Positions 1 to 6,772 are shown, numbered from the stretch's first letter. The stretch: 15,088 nt of DNA from Alphaproteobacteria bacterium (GCA_030428025.1 JAUIBJ010000023.1:1-15088), one strand, 5' to 3'. The notes: a model not told the origin generated them from the sequence alone. Numbers and translations are program-made.

Positions 1-227
1 GCCTCAATTCCGGCGATCTGATGATCCTGACCGCCGATCACGGAAACGATCCCACCTGGCGGGGCACCGATCACACGCGCGAGCGGGTGCCGGTTCTGGT
101 GGCCGGCGCGGGGCGGGGCGGAATCGGGCAGGTGGCGTTCGTCGATGTCGCGGCCAGCGCCGCCGCGCATCTGGGCCTGGCCGAACGGGGCCCCGGCCGC
201 AGCTTCCTGCCCCGAGCGGTGCGATAG
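1..227 (+). CDS. deoB: Phosphopentomutase, C-terminal fragment (5' end outside window)
   Basis: Phosphopentomutase interconverts (deoxy)ribose 1-phosphate and 5-phosphate in nucleoside catabolism in the cytosol. Only the last 74 codons are present; the frame is open from base 3 to the stop at 225-227. The visible tail carries the diagnostic metal-site segment of the alkaline-phosphatase superfamily: ADHGNDPTWRGTDHTRE, with the Asp-His of DHGND and the His of DHT. In characterised DeoB proteins these positions are Mn ligands. It is followed by the usual VPVL strand and a short C-terminal helix. The next gene, upp, starts 67 nt downstream on the same strand, so the two probably form a salvage cluster. 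The fragment is cut by the window edge, and there is no sign that the gene is broken. Confidence 0.93.
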   Translation, partial: LNSGDLMILTADHGNDPTWRGTDHTRERVPVLVAGAGRGGIGQVAFVDVAASAAAHLGLAERGPGRSFLPRAVR

Positions 228-294
228 CGTTGTTGCCCTTGGCCGGCCTTTGGGGGAAAAGGGGGCGCAATCGACAACGGGGGGCCGACCGGAC

Positions 295-927
295 ATGCAG
301 GACCATCTGACCATCGTGAAACACCCGCTGGTGCAGCACAAGCTGACGCTAATGCGCCAGCGCGACACCTCCACGGCCGTTTTCCGCCAGCTTCTGCGAG
401 AGATCAGCCAGCTTCTGGCGTATGAGGTCACGCATGAGTTGCCGATGACCACCCGGCCCATCGAAACCCCGCTGCAGAAGATGGACGCGCCGGTGCTGGC
501 AGGACGAAAACTGGCGCTGATTTCCATTCTGCGGGCGGGAAACGGGCTGCTGGACGGGATGCTGGAGCTGATACCCTCGGCCCGGGTGGGGTTTGTCGGG
601 CTCTTTCGGGACGAAAAGACGCTGAAGCCGGTAAAGTACTACTTCAAGGTGCCCGACATGCTGGGAGAGCGGCTGTCGATCGTGGTCGACCCGATGCTCG
701 CCACCGGCAATTCCTCGGCCGCGGCGGTGGAGATGATCAAGCAGGAAGGGGCCAGGGATATCCGCTTCCTCTGCCTTCTGGCTGCGCCGGAAGGGGTGGA
801 GCGGATGAAGGAGGCGCATCCGGATGTGCCTATCGTCACCGCCGCACTGGACGACAGGCTGAACGACAAGGGATATATCCTGCCCGGTCTGGGCGATGCG
901 GGCGATCGCATGTTTGGAACCAAATAG
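295..927 (+). CDS. upp: Uracil phosphoribosyltransferase
   Basis: Upp makes UMP from uracil and PRPP (pyrimidine salvage, cytosolic). The product is 210 aa, the usual length for the family. The PRPP loop is VVDPMLATGNSSAAA (residues 130-144), with Asn where many family members have a second Gly. The uracil-binding C-terminus YILPGLGDAGDRMFGTK (194-210) is complete. The ATG at 295 is chosen because homologues begin shortly before the IVKHPLVQHKLT segment. The frame stays open upstream to an ATG at 145, but that extension would overlap deoB and has no Upp-like sequence. The gene lies 67 nt after deoB on the same strand, consistent with a nucleoside/base salvage operon. It ends 63 nt before the SPOR gene. 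Identification is firm. Confidence 0.97.
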   Translation: MQDHLTIVKHPLVQHKLTLMRQRDTSTAVFRQLLREISQLLAYEVTHELPMTTRPIETPLQKMDAPVLAGRKLALISILRAGNGLLDGMLELIPSARVGFVGLFRDEKTLKPVKYYFKVPDMLGERLSIVVDPMLATGNSSAAAVEMIKQEGARDIRFLCLLAAPEGVERMKEAHPDVPIVTAALDDRLNDKGYILPGLGDAGDRMFGTK

Positions 928-990
928 ACAGAATCTGTTTACTACCACCGGATTATAGGGCAGTCTCGACCCACTGACTCTGGGGGTAAA

Positions 991-2304
991 ATGAGATTTG
1001 CAAGCGTTCTGGCGGCGGCTGCCATCGCCGTGTCTTGCGGGTCTGGCGTTGTCCAGGCCCAAGGATTGAAGAAGGCCATACCGGCGGAGTTTCCGCCGGC
1101 ATCCTACACCGGTCGCCAATATGTCGACAGCAAGGGCTGCGTGTTCATCCGTGCCGGCGTTGACGGTGCGGTGACATGGATTCCGCGTGTGACCCGCGGC
1201 CGCGATCATATCTGCGGCCAGCAGCCGACCCTGTCGGCCTCGGCCGCCGCGGCGGCGAAAACGCAGCCGGTCGCGACGGCATCGCCACCGCCGAAGGTCA
1301 TCACGGTACCCGCGGCGAGGCCCGCTGCTGCACCCGCGCCCGCGCCCAAGGTCGTCAGCACGCCGGCCTATCGAAGCGCCCCGGCGCCCGCGCCGGCCCC
1401 GGCGGTGCCTGCCGCTCCGAAGACGATCGTCGTGGCCACGCCCGCACCCGCACCCGCCCCTGCGCCGAAGCGCGTTCAGGTGGCCGACTGCCGCGGCGGC
1501 AGCGTGATATCCGGGCAGTACCTGACCCATCGCGGCTATGCCGTCCGCTGCGGCCCGCAAACGGCGCCGCACGTGACAGAACGCGCCACCGCCGGCCCCA
1601 ACGCGACCGTCTGGCGTTATGGTGCGGTTCCCGCGGGCTCGGCCGCGTCATATCGCACCGGTACCTACGCCACGACCGCCCCGCGCGTCGCGCCGAAGCA
1701 TGTCTATGCGATGCAGAAGACCAGCACTCAGGGCGTCTATGTGCCCGAGGGCTATGCGTCGATCTGGGAAGACGACAGGCTCAACCCCCATCGCGCGCAT
1801 CAGACCTTCGCCGGCAAGGCGCAGATGGATCTGATCTGGACCAAGACCGTTCCGCGCCGTCTTATCGTGCGCGAAACCGGCCAGGTGGTGACGCGGGACT
1901 ATCCGGGCCTTCAGTACCCTTATACCAGCTATGCCCAGCAGGGAACGGCCGCGGCGACGGTCTCGACCAAGGGCCAGGCACCGGCGACAGTGTCAACCAA
2001 AGGCCAGGCCCCGGCCCCGGCTGCCACGCAGATGGCCAGGGCCGAGCCCAGGCCCGAGGCGTCGGCGCGTCAGGCCAGCCACCGTTATGTCCAACTGGGT
2101 GCCTTTACCGATGTGGCCAATGCCCGGAGCGTGGCGCAGAAACTCGCCAATTCCGGTCTGCCCGCGCGCATGGGCAAGATTACCCAGAAGGGTCAGAAGC
2201 TGACCCTCGTGCTGGCTGGACCCTTCAGCACGCAGTCGCAGCTTGACAGCGGTCTGCGACGAGTGCGCGGCCTGGGCTATACCCAGGCGGTCCTGCGCAA
2301 GTAG
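991..2304 (+). CDS. Secreted Pro/Ala-rich protein with C-terminal SPOR domain
   Basis: A 437-aa envelope protein. Residues 1-23 are a signal peptide ending VQA, with cleavage likely before Gln24. An alternative lipobox-like AVSC puts Cys16 in place for lipidation, so export is clear but anchoring is not. A Cys-containing segment follows (about 45-75; GCVFIRAG...TWIPRV...ICG). Next come Pro/Ala linkers (about 105-165), a second Cys pair (DCRGG...VRCGPQ), and a Tyr/Trp-containing region with VPEGYASIWEDDRLNPHRA. A tandem 10-residue repeat lies at 323-342. An SPOR domain fills about 364-437 (RYVQLGAFTDVANARSVAQKL ... LVLAGPF ... GYTQAVLRK). SPOR domains bind glycan strands stripped of peptides, often at the septum, so a cell-wall or division role is an inference. 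A G-rich SD (TGGGGG) lies just before the ATG. An AT-rich GATTATAG at 951-958 could be a -10 element, but I see no convincing -35. Confidence 0.88.
   Translation: MRFASVLAAAAIAVSCGSGVVQAQGLKKAIPAEFPPASYTGRQYVDSKGCVFIRAGVDGAVTWIPRVTRGRDHICGQQPTLSASAAAAAKTQPVATASPPPKVITVPAARPAAAPAPAPKVVSTPAYRSAPAPAPAPAVPAAPKTIVVATPAPAPAPAPKRVQVADCRGGSVISGQYLTHRGYAVRCGPQTAPHVTERATAGPNATVWRYGAVPAGSAASYRTGTYATTAPRVAPKHVYAMQKTSTQGVYVPEGYASIWEDDRLNPHRAHQTFAGKAQMDLIWTKTVPRRLIVRETGQVVTRDYPGLQYPYTSYAQQGTAAATVSTKGQAPATVSTKGQAPAPAATQMARAEPRPEASARQASHRYVQLGAFTDVANARSVAQKLANSGLPARMGKITQKGQKLTLVLAGPFSTQSQLDSGLRRVRGLGYTQAVLRK
1957..2016 (+). repeat. Tandem 30-nt coding repeat (2 copies) in the SPOR gene
   Basis: Two adjacent 30-nt units encode the same decapeptide TVSTKGQAPA twice (protein residues 323-342). 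The DNA copies differ at several positions, all synonymous, so the peptide is kept while the DNA has drifted. The repeat lies in the flexible linker before the SPOR domain and probably only tunes linker length. Confidence 0.85.
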
Positions 2305-2315
2305 AAAACGAAGAC

Positions 2316-2335
2316 GCGGCGGCATCAGCCGCCGC
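2316..2335 (-). terminator. GC-rich hairpin between convergent genes, overlapping a stop codon
   Basis: An 8-bp perfect stem (GCGGCGGC at 2316-2323, GCCGCCGC at 2328-2335) has a 4-nt loop, ATCA. On the minus strand it is followed by the pyrimidine/T-rich GTCTTCGTTTTC, which fits a Rho-independent terminator for the minus-strand gene ending at 2325. On the plus strand it lies 11 nt after the SPOR stop and lacks a T run, so it may act weakly in that direction. The stop codon of the minus-strand gene sits in the loop. Confidence 0.6.
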
Positions 2336-3350
2336 AGATCGCCTGCAGGCGCAGCCAGTCGGAATCGCTCAGAACAGGCGGCGGCGTCTCTGCCGCAAAG
2401 GGGTCGGCCTCGATCAGGCCGATCGTCTTCTCCCCCGAGATGTCGCGGGCATAGGCATATGGGGTGGAGCGCACGCCCCAGGCTTCGAACCCGGCAAGCA
2501 GCGTGGCATCGTCCAGCGGGCGCGGTGGCCGCGTGAGCAGGGTTTCGGCATAGCGCCTCAGAGTCGGGTCATCCAGGTCGCCCGTGGTGAGCAGCCGGAA
2601 ACTGGCCCAAACGGGACTGGCCTCCAGCAGGTCGGCCAGCGCGTCCTTGGTTTCCGCGCGCAGACGTTCGGCGACCAGATACCCCGCGACCACGTCGGGT
2701 TCGTCATAGTCCTCCACCAGCCTGCGGCCAATCAGGATGGTCGCGCCCGGCAGATGCGCCGTGCCCTGTATCCCGTCGCGCAACACCGCCAGATGCCCGG
2801 GCCCGTCGGGCGCCGGGATGCGGCGCGCCAGCCGGTCGAGCGCGGCGCGGCCGTCGGGCGTGGTGCAGGGCGGCCCGCTGACCTGCTGGATATGCCGGAA
2901 GAGCGCGGCGCCGATCTCGGCCCGCTTGACCTCGGGCACCACGCTGACCGCGTGCCGGCGCAGCGCCTCCGGCACCCAGAGCATCGCCGATGCGGCGACG
3001 ACCGCCAGAACCAGCAGAAGAATCAACAGCCGCAGGCGTCCGGGATGCGGGCGGCGGCGCTCGATCGCCGCGCGCAGCCGCTCGATGGCGACGATCATGT
3101 CCTTTTCGCTGTCGTCAAGTTCCAGCGTCTCGCCCGGGTCGCCATCGGGGTGGTAGAGCGCCGGGCGGGTGCCGGGGTTGCCCCGCTCGACCGCCGCCAG
3201 GGACCAATGGGTCAGCGCGCGCCCCTGAAGGTCGGAAATCACCAGCGTCGCATCGCCGATGGACACGATCACCTCGGTGCGCTGCGCCTCCGGGTGGGGG
3301 CGCCAGAGCCCCGTGGCTTCCAGCCGCTGGTATTCCTTGAGTGCCGTCAT
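2325..3350 (-). CDS. Membrane-anchored protein with degenerate M48-peptidase-like domain
   Basis: A 341-aa protein of uncertain function. Residues 1-100 are a soluble, charged N-terminal part with no signal peptide (EVIVSIGDATLVISDLQGRA, then an acidic stretch and IERLRAAIERRR). One transmembrane helix follows at about 106-126 (LRLLILLLVLAVVAASAMLWV). The C-terminal half (about 135-341) therefore probably faces the periplasm. In it, HLPGATILIGRRLVEDYDEPDVVAGYLVAERLR (given as HLPGATILIG, 199-208, through VAGYLVAERL, 221-230) follows the order of M48 zinc peptidases. Those have ALPGG, a strand, a GLL helix, then AGVLAHEIGH. Here the HExxH position reads AERLR (227-231): Glu228 is kept but both His are gone. 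Proteolysis is therefore unlikely, and the M48 link is my reading of pattern, not a search result. The start is the ATG whose complement is at 3348-3350. The gene converges on the SPOR gene across a 20-nt gap. Confidence 0.72.
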   Translation of the reverse strand: MTALKEYQRLEATGLWRPHPEAQRTEVIVSIGDATLVISDLQGRALTHWSLAAVERGNPGTRPALYHPDGDPGETLELDDSEKDMIVAIERLRAAIERRRPHPGRLRLLILLLVLAVVAASAMLWVPEALRRHAVSVVPEVKRAEIGAALFRHIQQVSGPPCTTPDGRAALDRLARRIPAPDGPGHLAVLRDGIQGTAHLPGATILIGRRLVEDYDEPDVVAGYLVAERLRAETKDALADLLEASPVWASFRLLTTGDLDDPTLRRYAETLLTRPPRPLDDATLLAGFEAWGVRSTPYAYARDISGEKTIGLIEADPFAAETPPPVLSDSDWLRLQAICGG

Positions 3351-3383
3351 GGCGGTGCGGGCCTGCTCTGCCTCTTTGGGTGA

Positions 3384-3413
3384 AGCTTAGCACGGGGGGA
3401 TGGCAGGCGGCAA
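3384..3413 (-). promoter_or_regulatory. Possible sigma70-like promoter with overlapping palindrome
   Basis: On the minus strand TTGCCG (3408-3413) and TAAGCT (3384-3389) are separated by 18 nt and lie 34-63 nt upstream of the start at 3350. The -35-like box is half of a 12-bp perfect palindrome, CGGCAATTGCCG (3408-3419), which could be an operator. The rest of the spacer 3420-3598 shows no gene I can support. A weak 6-bp hairpin (3573-3578 with 3593-3598) just after the GFA stop may be its terminator. Confidence 0.3.
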
Positions 3414-3598
3414 TTGCCGGGTGACGGGGGTGTTTCGAAGGTAAATGGCGTGGATTTGCTGGGATCGGGCGGCGGCATCGCGGCGGCGACGTGTCGGTAT
3501 CGCGTCGGTTCGGAGCGCGACCGAGGCCGGGGTGAATGTGGCGGGCGGTCGGGGGCGCCACGACACGTTGGGAGGGCCGCAACGGGACGAGGGGCCCT

Positions 3599-3985
3599 TC
3601 AACTGCCCCGATACGGCAACGGCGTGACCCAATGATGGCGGTATTCGGTATGGACTTCCTGCGCGGGCCCGGGAAACCCGGGATCGCCGAATGACCCGAT
3701 GCCGACCGCAAACATGTCGGGTTTGCGCAGAGGTTCCCAGAAAACGGTGGACCCGCAATCGCCGCAGAAATGGAACAGCAGGTCGAACCCGGTATCGGAG
3801 GAGCGCCGGAAGGTCCTGTAGCTTCCTTCGACGCGGACCTTCGTCTTGGAAAAGAACGCCGCGATGCCGTAGGGGGCGCCGGTTCTGCGCTGGCAGGCGA
3901 TGCAGTGGCACATTGACACCAACTCCGGCTCGCCATCGCAAAGCAGCCGCAGATGGCCGCATGAGCAGGAGGCCTCTCGTTTCAT
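3599..3985 (-). CDS. GFA family (CENP-V/GFA domain) zinc-binding protein
   Basis: A 128-aa cytosolic protein. All zinc-binding cysteines of the GFA fold are visible: CSCG (Cys7, Cys9), MCHCIACQRRTGAP (Cys26, Cys28, Cys31) and HFCGDCGST (Cys74, Cys77). The family is named after glutathione-dependent formaldehyde-activating enzyme, but most members have no proven reaction, so I assign only the fold. The short length matches single-domain members. The start is set at MKREASCSCG because the first Cys pair normally lies within about ten residues of the N-terminus. A GTG three codons upstream, with GGAG before it, is an alternative. The open frame continues much further upstream, but that part runs through the REP spacer into the synthetase gene and is not GFA-like. 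No close partner is evident; the next gene upstream begins 170 nt away. Confidence 0.85.
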   Translation of the reverse strand: MKREASCSCGHLRLLCDGEPELVSMCHCIACQRRTGAPYGIAAFFSKTKVRVEGSYRTFRRSSDTGFDLLFHFCGDCGSTVFWEPLRKPDMFAVGIGSFGDPGFPGPAQEVHTEYRHHWVTPLPYRGS

Positions 3986-4073
3986 GCCAGTCACCGCCTT
4001 GCCTTTCTCCGAACATGCCGGCATCGGGCCGGTTGCACAGGGGCCGCAACTGCACCCTGTCGGCTTGCGAAAT

Positions 4074-4092
4074 GGTGGGCAGAATGCCCACC
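4074..4092 (-). repeat. REP-like hairpin (minus orientation), half of an inverted pair
   Basis: A 7-bp perfect stem GGTGGGC / GCCCACC surrounds the 5-nt loop AGAAT. Read on the minus strand it begins AGGGTGGGC, resembling the AGGGTGCGC of the hairpin at 4119-4140. The two are therefore head to head about 30 nt apart, as in REP doublets (REPIN/BIME). Not T-rich on either side, so a simple Rho-independent terminator is less likely. Confidence 0.55.
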
Positions 4093-4115
4093 CTGTGCCG
4101 CGCAAGGCCCCGTGC

Positions 4116-4141
4116 CCCGTAGGGTGCGCTTCAGCGCACCT
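4116..4141 (+). repeat. REP-like hairpin, copy 1 of a 26-nt identical repeat
   Basis: Contains GTAGGGTGCGC, loop TTCA, GCGCACC: a 7-bp perfect stem (4123-4129 with 4134-4140). All 26 nt at 4116-4141 recur exactly at 13796-13821. It lies 14 nt downstream of the acyl-CoA synthetase stop (minus strand) and beside the related inverted hairpin at 4074-4092. Confidence 0.75.
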
Positions 4142-4155
4142 CCCGGCCGCCGTCC

Positions 4156-5784
4156 TCACCCCGCCGTCAGCCCCTTGCGCAGCTCGAATTTCTGGATCTT
4201 GCCGGTCGAGGTCTTGGGCAGTTCGGTGAACACCACCGCCTTGGGGGTCTTGAAGCCCGCCAGACGTTCCCGGGCGAAGGCGATGATCTCGGCCTCGGTC
4301 GCGGTCGCGCCCTCCTTGATCTCGACGAAGGCGCAGGGCACCTCGCCCCATTTCTCGTCCGGTTTCGCGACGACCGCGCAGAGCAGGACTGCGGGGTGCT
4401 TCATCAGCACGCCTTCGACCTCGATCGAGCTGATGTTCTCGCCGCCCGAGATAATGATGTCCTTGGCCCGGTCGGCGATGCGCAGGTAACCGTCCTCATG
4501 CTGAAGGGCGATGTCGCCGGAATGGAAATAGCCGCCGCGGAAGGCCTCTTCCGTGGCCTCGGGGTTCTTCAGATAGCCCTTCATCACCGCATTTCCGCGG
4601 ATCATGATCTCGCCCTGGGCGGTGCCGTCCATCGGGATCTGGGTCATCGTCTCGGGGTCCATCGAGGTGATGTCCTCCATCATCGGCATCAGCACGCCGG
4701 TGCGGGCCTTGATGCCGTAGCGGTCGTCGTCGGGCAGGTCGTTCCAGCGTTCGTGCCAGATGCATTCGGTGACATGGCCGTAGGTTTCGGTGAGCCCGTA
4801 GACCTGCGTCACGTTGAAGCCAAGCGGCTCGATGGCGGCGAGCGTGGCAGCGGGGGGCGGCGCGCCGGCGGTGAAGACCTCGACGATGTGGTCGAACTCG
4901 CGCCGGTCGGCGGGTTTGGAATTGACGATGGCGTTCAGAACGATGGGCGCGGCGCCGAAATGGGTGACCCCCTCGTCGGCGATGGCGTCATAGATGTTCT
5001 TCGCGGTGATGTCGCGGCAGCAGACCACGGTCCCCCCCACCATTGGCATCAGCCAAGTATGGTTCCAGTTGTTGCAGTGGAAGAGCGGCACGATGGTGAG
5101 GTATTTCGCCCCGCGCGGCACGGGCCAGCTGATCGCCGTGCCCATGGTCATGAGATACGCGCCGCGGTGGTGATAGACCACGCCCTTGGGCCGCCCGGTG
5201 GTGCCGGACGTATAGTTGAGCGCCAGGCTTTCCCATTCGTCCTGCGGCAGGATCCAGTCGAAGTCCGGGTCGCCGGTGGCGAGGAGGTCTTCGTAGGTCA
5301 TGTGATCGCCGCTGGCCTCGATGCCGGCCACCGGGTCGGGCACCTCGATGATCTTGGGGCCGGGCCCCTCCATCTTGCCGATCGCTTCCAGCGTGACGGG
5401 AAGGAGCGCGCTGTCGATCAGCGCGACCTTGGCCTCGCCATGGCCGAAGATATAGGCGACGGTGTCGGATTCGAGCCTCGTGTTGATGGCGTTCAGAACC
5501 GCACCGCAGGCGGGCACGCCGAAATGCGCCTCGGCATGGGCGGGGATGTTGGGCAGCAGCGTCGCCACCACGTCGCCGGGCTCTACCCCCAGTTTCGTCA
5601 GGGCCGAGGCGAGGCGGGTACAGCGCGCGTGATACTCGGCATAGGTCTTGCGGAAGCTCTTGTAGACCAGCGCCTCGTAATCGGGGAAAAGATGCGCGGC
5701 CCGGCGCAGATGCGATAGCGGCGTCAGCGGTACGAAATTCGCCGCGTTCTTCTCAAGGCCGGTTTCGTCCTTCATCCATCCCAT
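4156..5784 (-). CDS. AMP-forming acyl-CoA synthetase (medium/long-chain or DmdB-like)
   Basis: Activates a carboxylic acid to its CoA thioester through an acyl-adenylate (ANL superfamily). The 542 aa include the P-loop-like YTSGTTGRPKG (191-201), LFHCNNWNHTW (235-244) in the acyl pocket, YGLTETYG (329-336), HSGD (421-424), the hinge DRAKDIIISGGENIS (438-452) and the C-terminal catalytic Lys529 in PKTSTGKIQK. The domain set is complete, so it should be active. The HCNNW signature and overall style recall the group that includes methylmercaptopropionate-CoA ligase DmdB, but short- and medium-chain ligases share it. The substrate is left open. The start is the ATG at 5782-5784, with GGGGAG six nt upstream. 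It is not in the downstream beta-oxidation operon but could feed it. A TTTG-G-CGCG-G-CAAA imperfect palindrome (5836-5849) lies upstream. Confidence 0.9.
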   Translation of the reverse strand: MGWMKDETGLEKNAANFVPLTPLSHLRRAAHLFPDYEALVYKSFRKTYAEYHARCTRLASALTKLGVEPGDVVATLLPNIPAHAEAHFGVPACGAVLNAINTRLESDTVAYIFGHGEAKVALIDSALLPVTLEAIGKMEGPGPKIIEVPDPVAGIEASGDHMTYEDLLATGDPDFDWILPQDEWESLALNYTSGTTGRPKGVVYHHRGAYLMTMGTAISWPVPRGAKYLTIVPLFHCNNWNHTWLMPMVGGTVVCCRDITAKNIYDAIADEGVTHFGAAPIVLNAIVNSKPADRREFDHIVEVFTAGAPPPAATLAAIEPLGFNVTQVYGLTETYGHVTECIWHERWNDLPDDDRYGIKARTGVLMPMMEDITSMDPETMTQIPMDGTAQGEIMIRGNAVMKGYLKNPEATEEAFRGGYFHSGDIALQHEDGYLRIADRAKDIIISGGENISSIEVEGVLMKHPAVLLCAVVAKPDEKWGEVPCAFVEIKEGATATEAEIIAFARERLAGFKTPKAVVFTELPKTSTGKIQKFELRKGLTAG

Positions 5785-5835
5785 GTCGCTCTCCCCTTTT
5801 TGCGGCAGGTGTCAGATCAGCCGGGATATTGCGCA

Positions 5836-5849
5836 TTTGGCGCGGCAAA
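5836..5849 (-). promoter_or_regulatory. Imperfect palindrome upstream of the acyl-CoA synthetase
   Basis: TTTGGCGCGGCAAA is palindromic at 12 of 14 positions. It sits 51-65 nt upstream of the synthetase ATG, in the 206-nt divergent spacer shared with the sulfotransferase, a plausible operator position. I cannot name a regulator, and I see no convincing -35/-10 pair for either gene. Confidence 0.25.
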
Positions 5850-5990
5850 GCAAAGGGTTTGGTGCGACCAGGCAGGATGAATTGGGGGGAGGGCGCTTGC
5901 CCGGTGCCGTGACCTTGGCGCGGCTCGTGTCCGGGCGGGAGGAATGTTCGAGGCTTCACCTTCCGTTCCCACCGGCCTACCGTACCGCCC

Positions 5991-6641
5991 ATGATCATCT
6001 CGCCCGGGCGCAATTACATTTTCGTCCACATCCCCAAGACCGGGGGCACGTCGCTGGCGCTGGCGCTGGAGGGGCGGGCGATGAAGGACGACATCCTGAT
6101 CGGCGACACGCCGAAAGCGAAGAAGCGTCGGAAGCGCGTGGCGGGGGCAACCTCGGCGGGGCGGCTCTGGAAGCATTCGACGCTCTCGGATATCGAGGGG
6201 CTGGTCAGCCGGGAGGTCATCGAGAGCGCCTTTGTCGTGACGCTGGTGCGCAACCCGTGGGACCGGATGGTGAGCTACTACCACTGGCTGCGCGACCAGA
6301 GTTTCGACCATCCGGCGGTGCATCTGGCGAAGGCGGTGGAGTTCGGCACCTTCCTGAACGATTCGCAGGTTCAGGCCTCGTTCAGGGCGCACCCCTACGG
6401 CAGCTACGTGACGGGGCCGGGCGGCGTCGAACGCTGCGACCTGTTCATCCGCCTGGAGCGCTTCGAAGAGGACGCCGAGCCTCTCTGGCGGCATCTCGGG
6501 TTTCGGCTGGATCTGCCCGAAACCAACGCCTCCCGCCGCCGGCGCGACCCTCGCGGTTACTATTCCGATGCCGATGCGGCGCTGGTGGCGGAGTTGTGCG
6601 CAGAGGATATCGCGCGATTCGGATACGAATTTTCCGCCTGA
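5991..6641 (+). CDS. Sulfotransferase family 2 protein
   Basis: A 216-aa PAPS-dependent sulfotransferase, probably cytosolic or peripheral because no signal peptide or TM segment is seen. The 5'-phosphosulfate-binding loop is FVHIPKTGGTS (11-21). The 3'-phosphate-binding element is LVRNPWDRMVSYYHW (85-99), with the conserved Arg87 and Ser95. His62 in KHSTLSDI lies in the region where the family places its catalytic base. Length is typical for small bacterial members. These enzymes sulfate polysaccharides or other glycans, but the acceptor cannot be told from sequence. The ATG at 5991 is preferred because it gives the usual short N-terminus before the PAPS loop. No good Shine-Dalgarno precedes it. 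It is divergent from the synthetase and 173 nt before the Hint gene on the same strand. Confidence 0.87.
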   Translation: MIISPGRNYIFVHIPKTGGTSLALALEGRAMKDDILIGDTPKAKKRRKRVAGATSAGRLWKHSTLSDIEGLVSREVIESAFVVTLVRNPWDRMVSYYHWLRDQSFDHPAVHLAKAVEFGTFLNDSQVQASFRAHPYGSYVTGPGGVERCDLFIRLERFEEDAEPLWRHLGFRLDLPETNASRRRRDPRGYYSDADAALVAELCAEDIARFGYEFSA

Positions 6642-6683
6642 TCGTTGCGCCACTATCCACATTTTTGCCGCGAACCGGCGAAT

Positions 6684-6710
6684 TGCGGCATTCACGTCAA
6701 CAGTGCCGCA
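6684..6710 (+). promoter_or_regulatory. Inverted repeat upstream of the Hint gene
   Basis: TGCGGCA (6684-6690) and TGCCGCA (6704-6710) form a perfect 7-bp inverted repeat with a 13-nt spacer, about 105-130 nt before the Hint ATG. It could be an operator or a weak hairpin after the sulfotransferase. No T run follows. Confidence 0.3.
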
Positions 6711-6751
6711 TTGCCGCCCAAATTCCGACTCGGGAGCGCCGCGGGAATCGC

Positions 6752-6772
6752 TTGGATTCGATTCAAATCCAA
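6752..6772 (+). promoter_or_regulatory. Operator-like palindrome upstream of the Hint gene
   Basis: TTGGATT (6752-6758) and AATCCAA (6766-6772) are perfect inverted arms around CGATTCA, ending 42 nt before the ATG at 6815. The arms are AT-richer than their surroundings, which fits a dimeric regulator site better than a terminator. I cannot assign the regulator. Confidence 0.35.

Noticed and set aside
349..1572. A 407-codon minus-strand frame
   Set aside because: Antisense to upp and the SPOR gene, both firmly identified; low-complexity Arg/Gly-rich translation.
3387..3598. Small open frames in the spacer between the pseudo-protease and GFA genes
   Set aside because: Translations are Arg/Gly-rich with no plausible SD or domain, and several overlapping frames are equally open, as expected by chance at this GC content.
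4116..4141. REP-like hairpin as an ordinary Rho-independent terminator
   Set aside because: No T run follows on either strand, and the identical 26 nt recur inside an operon at 13796-13821.
4396..5718. A 440-codon plus-strand frame opposite the acyl-CoA synthetase
   Set aside because: Antisense shadow of a gene with all its motifs intact; no recognisable protein features.
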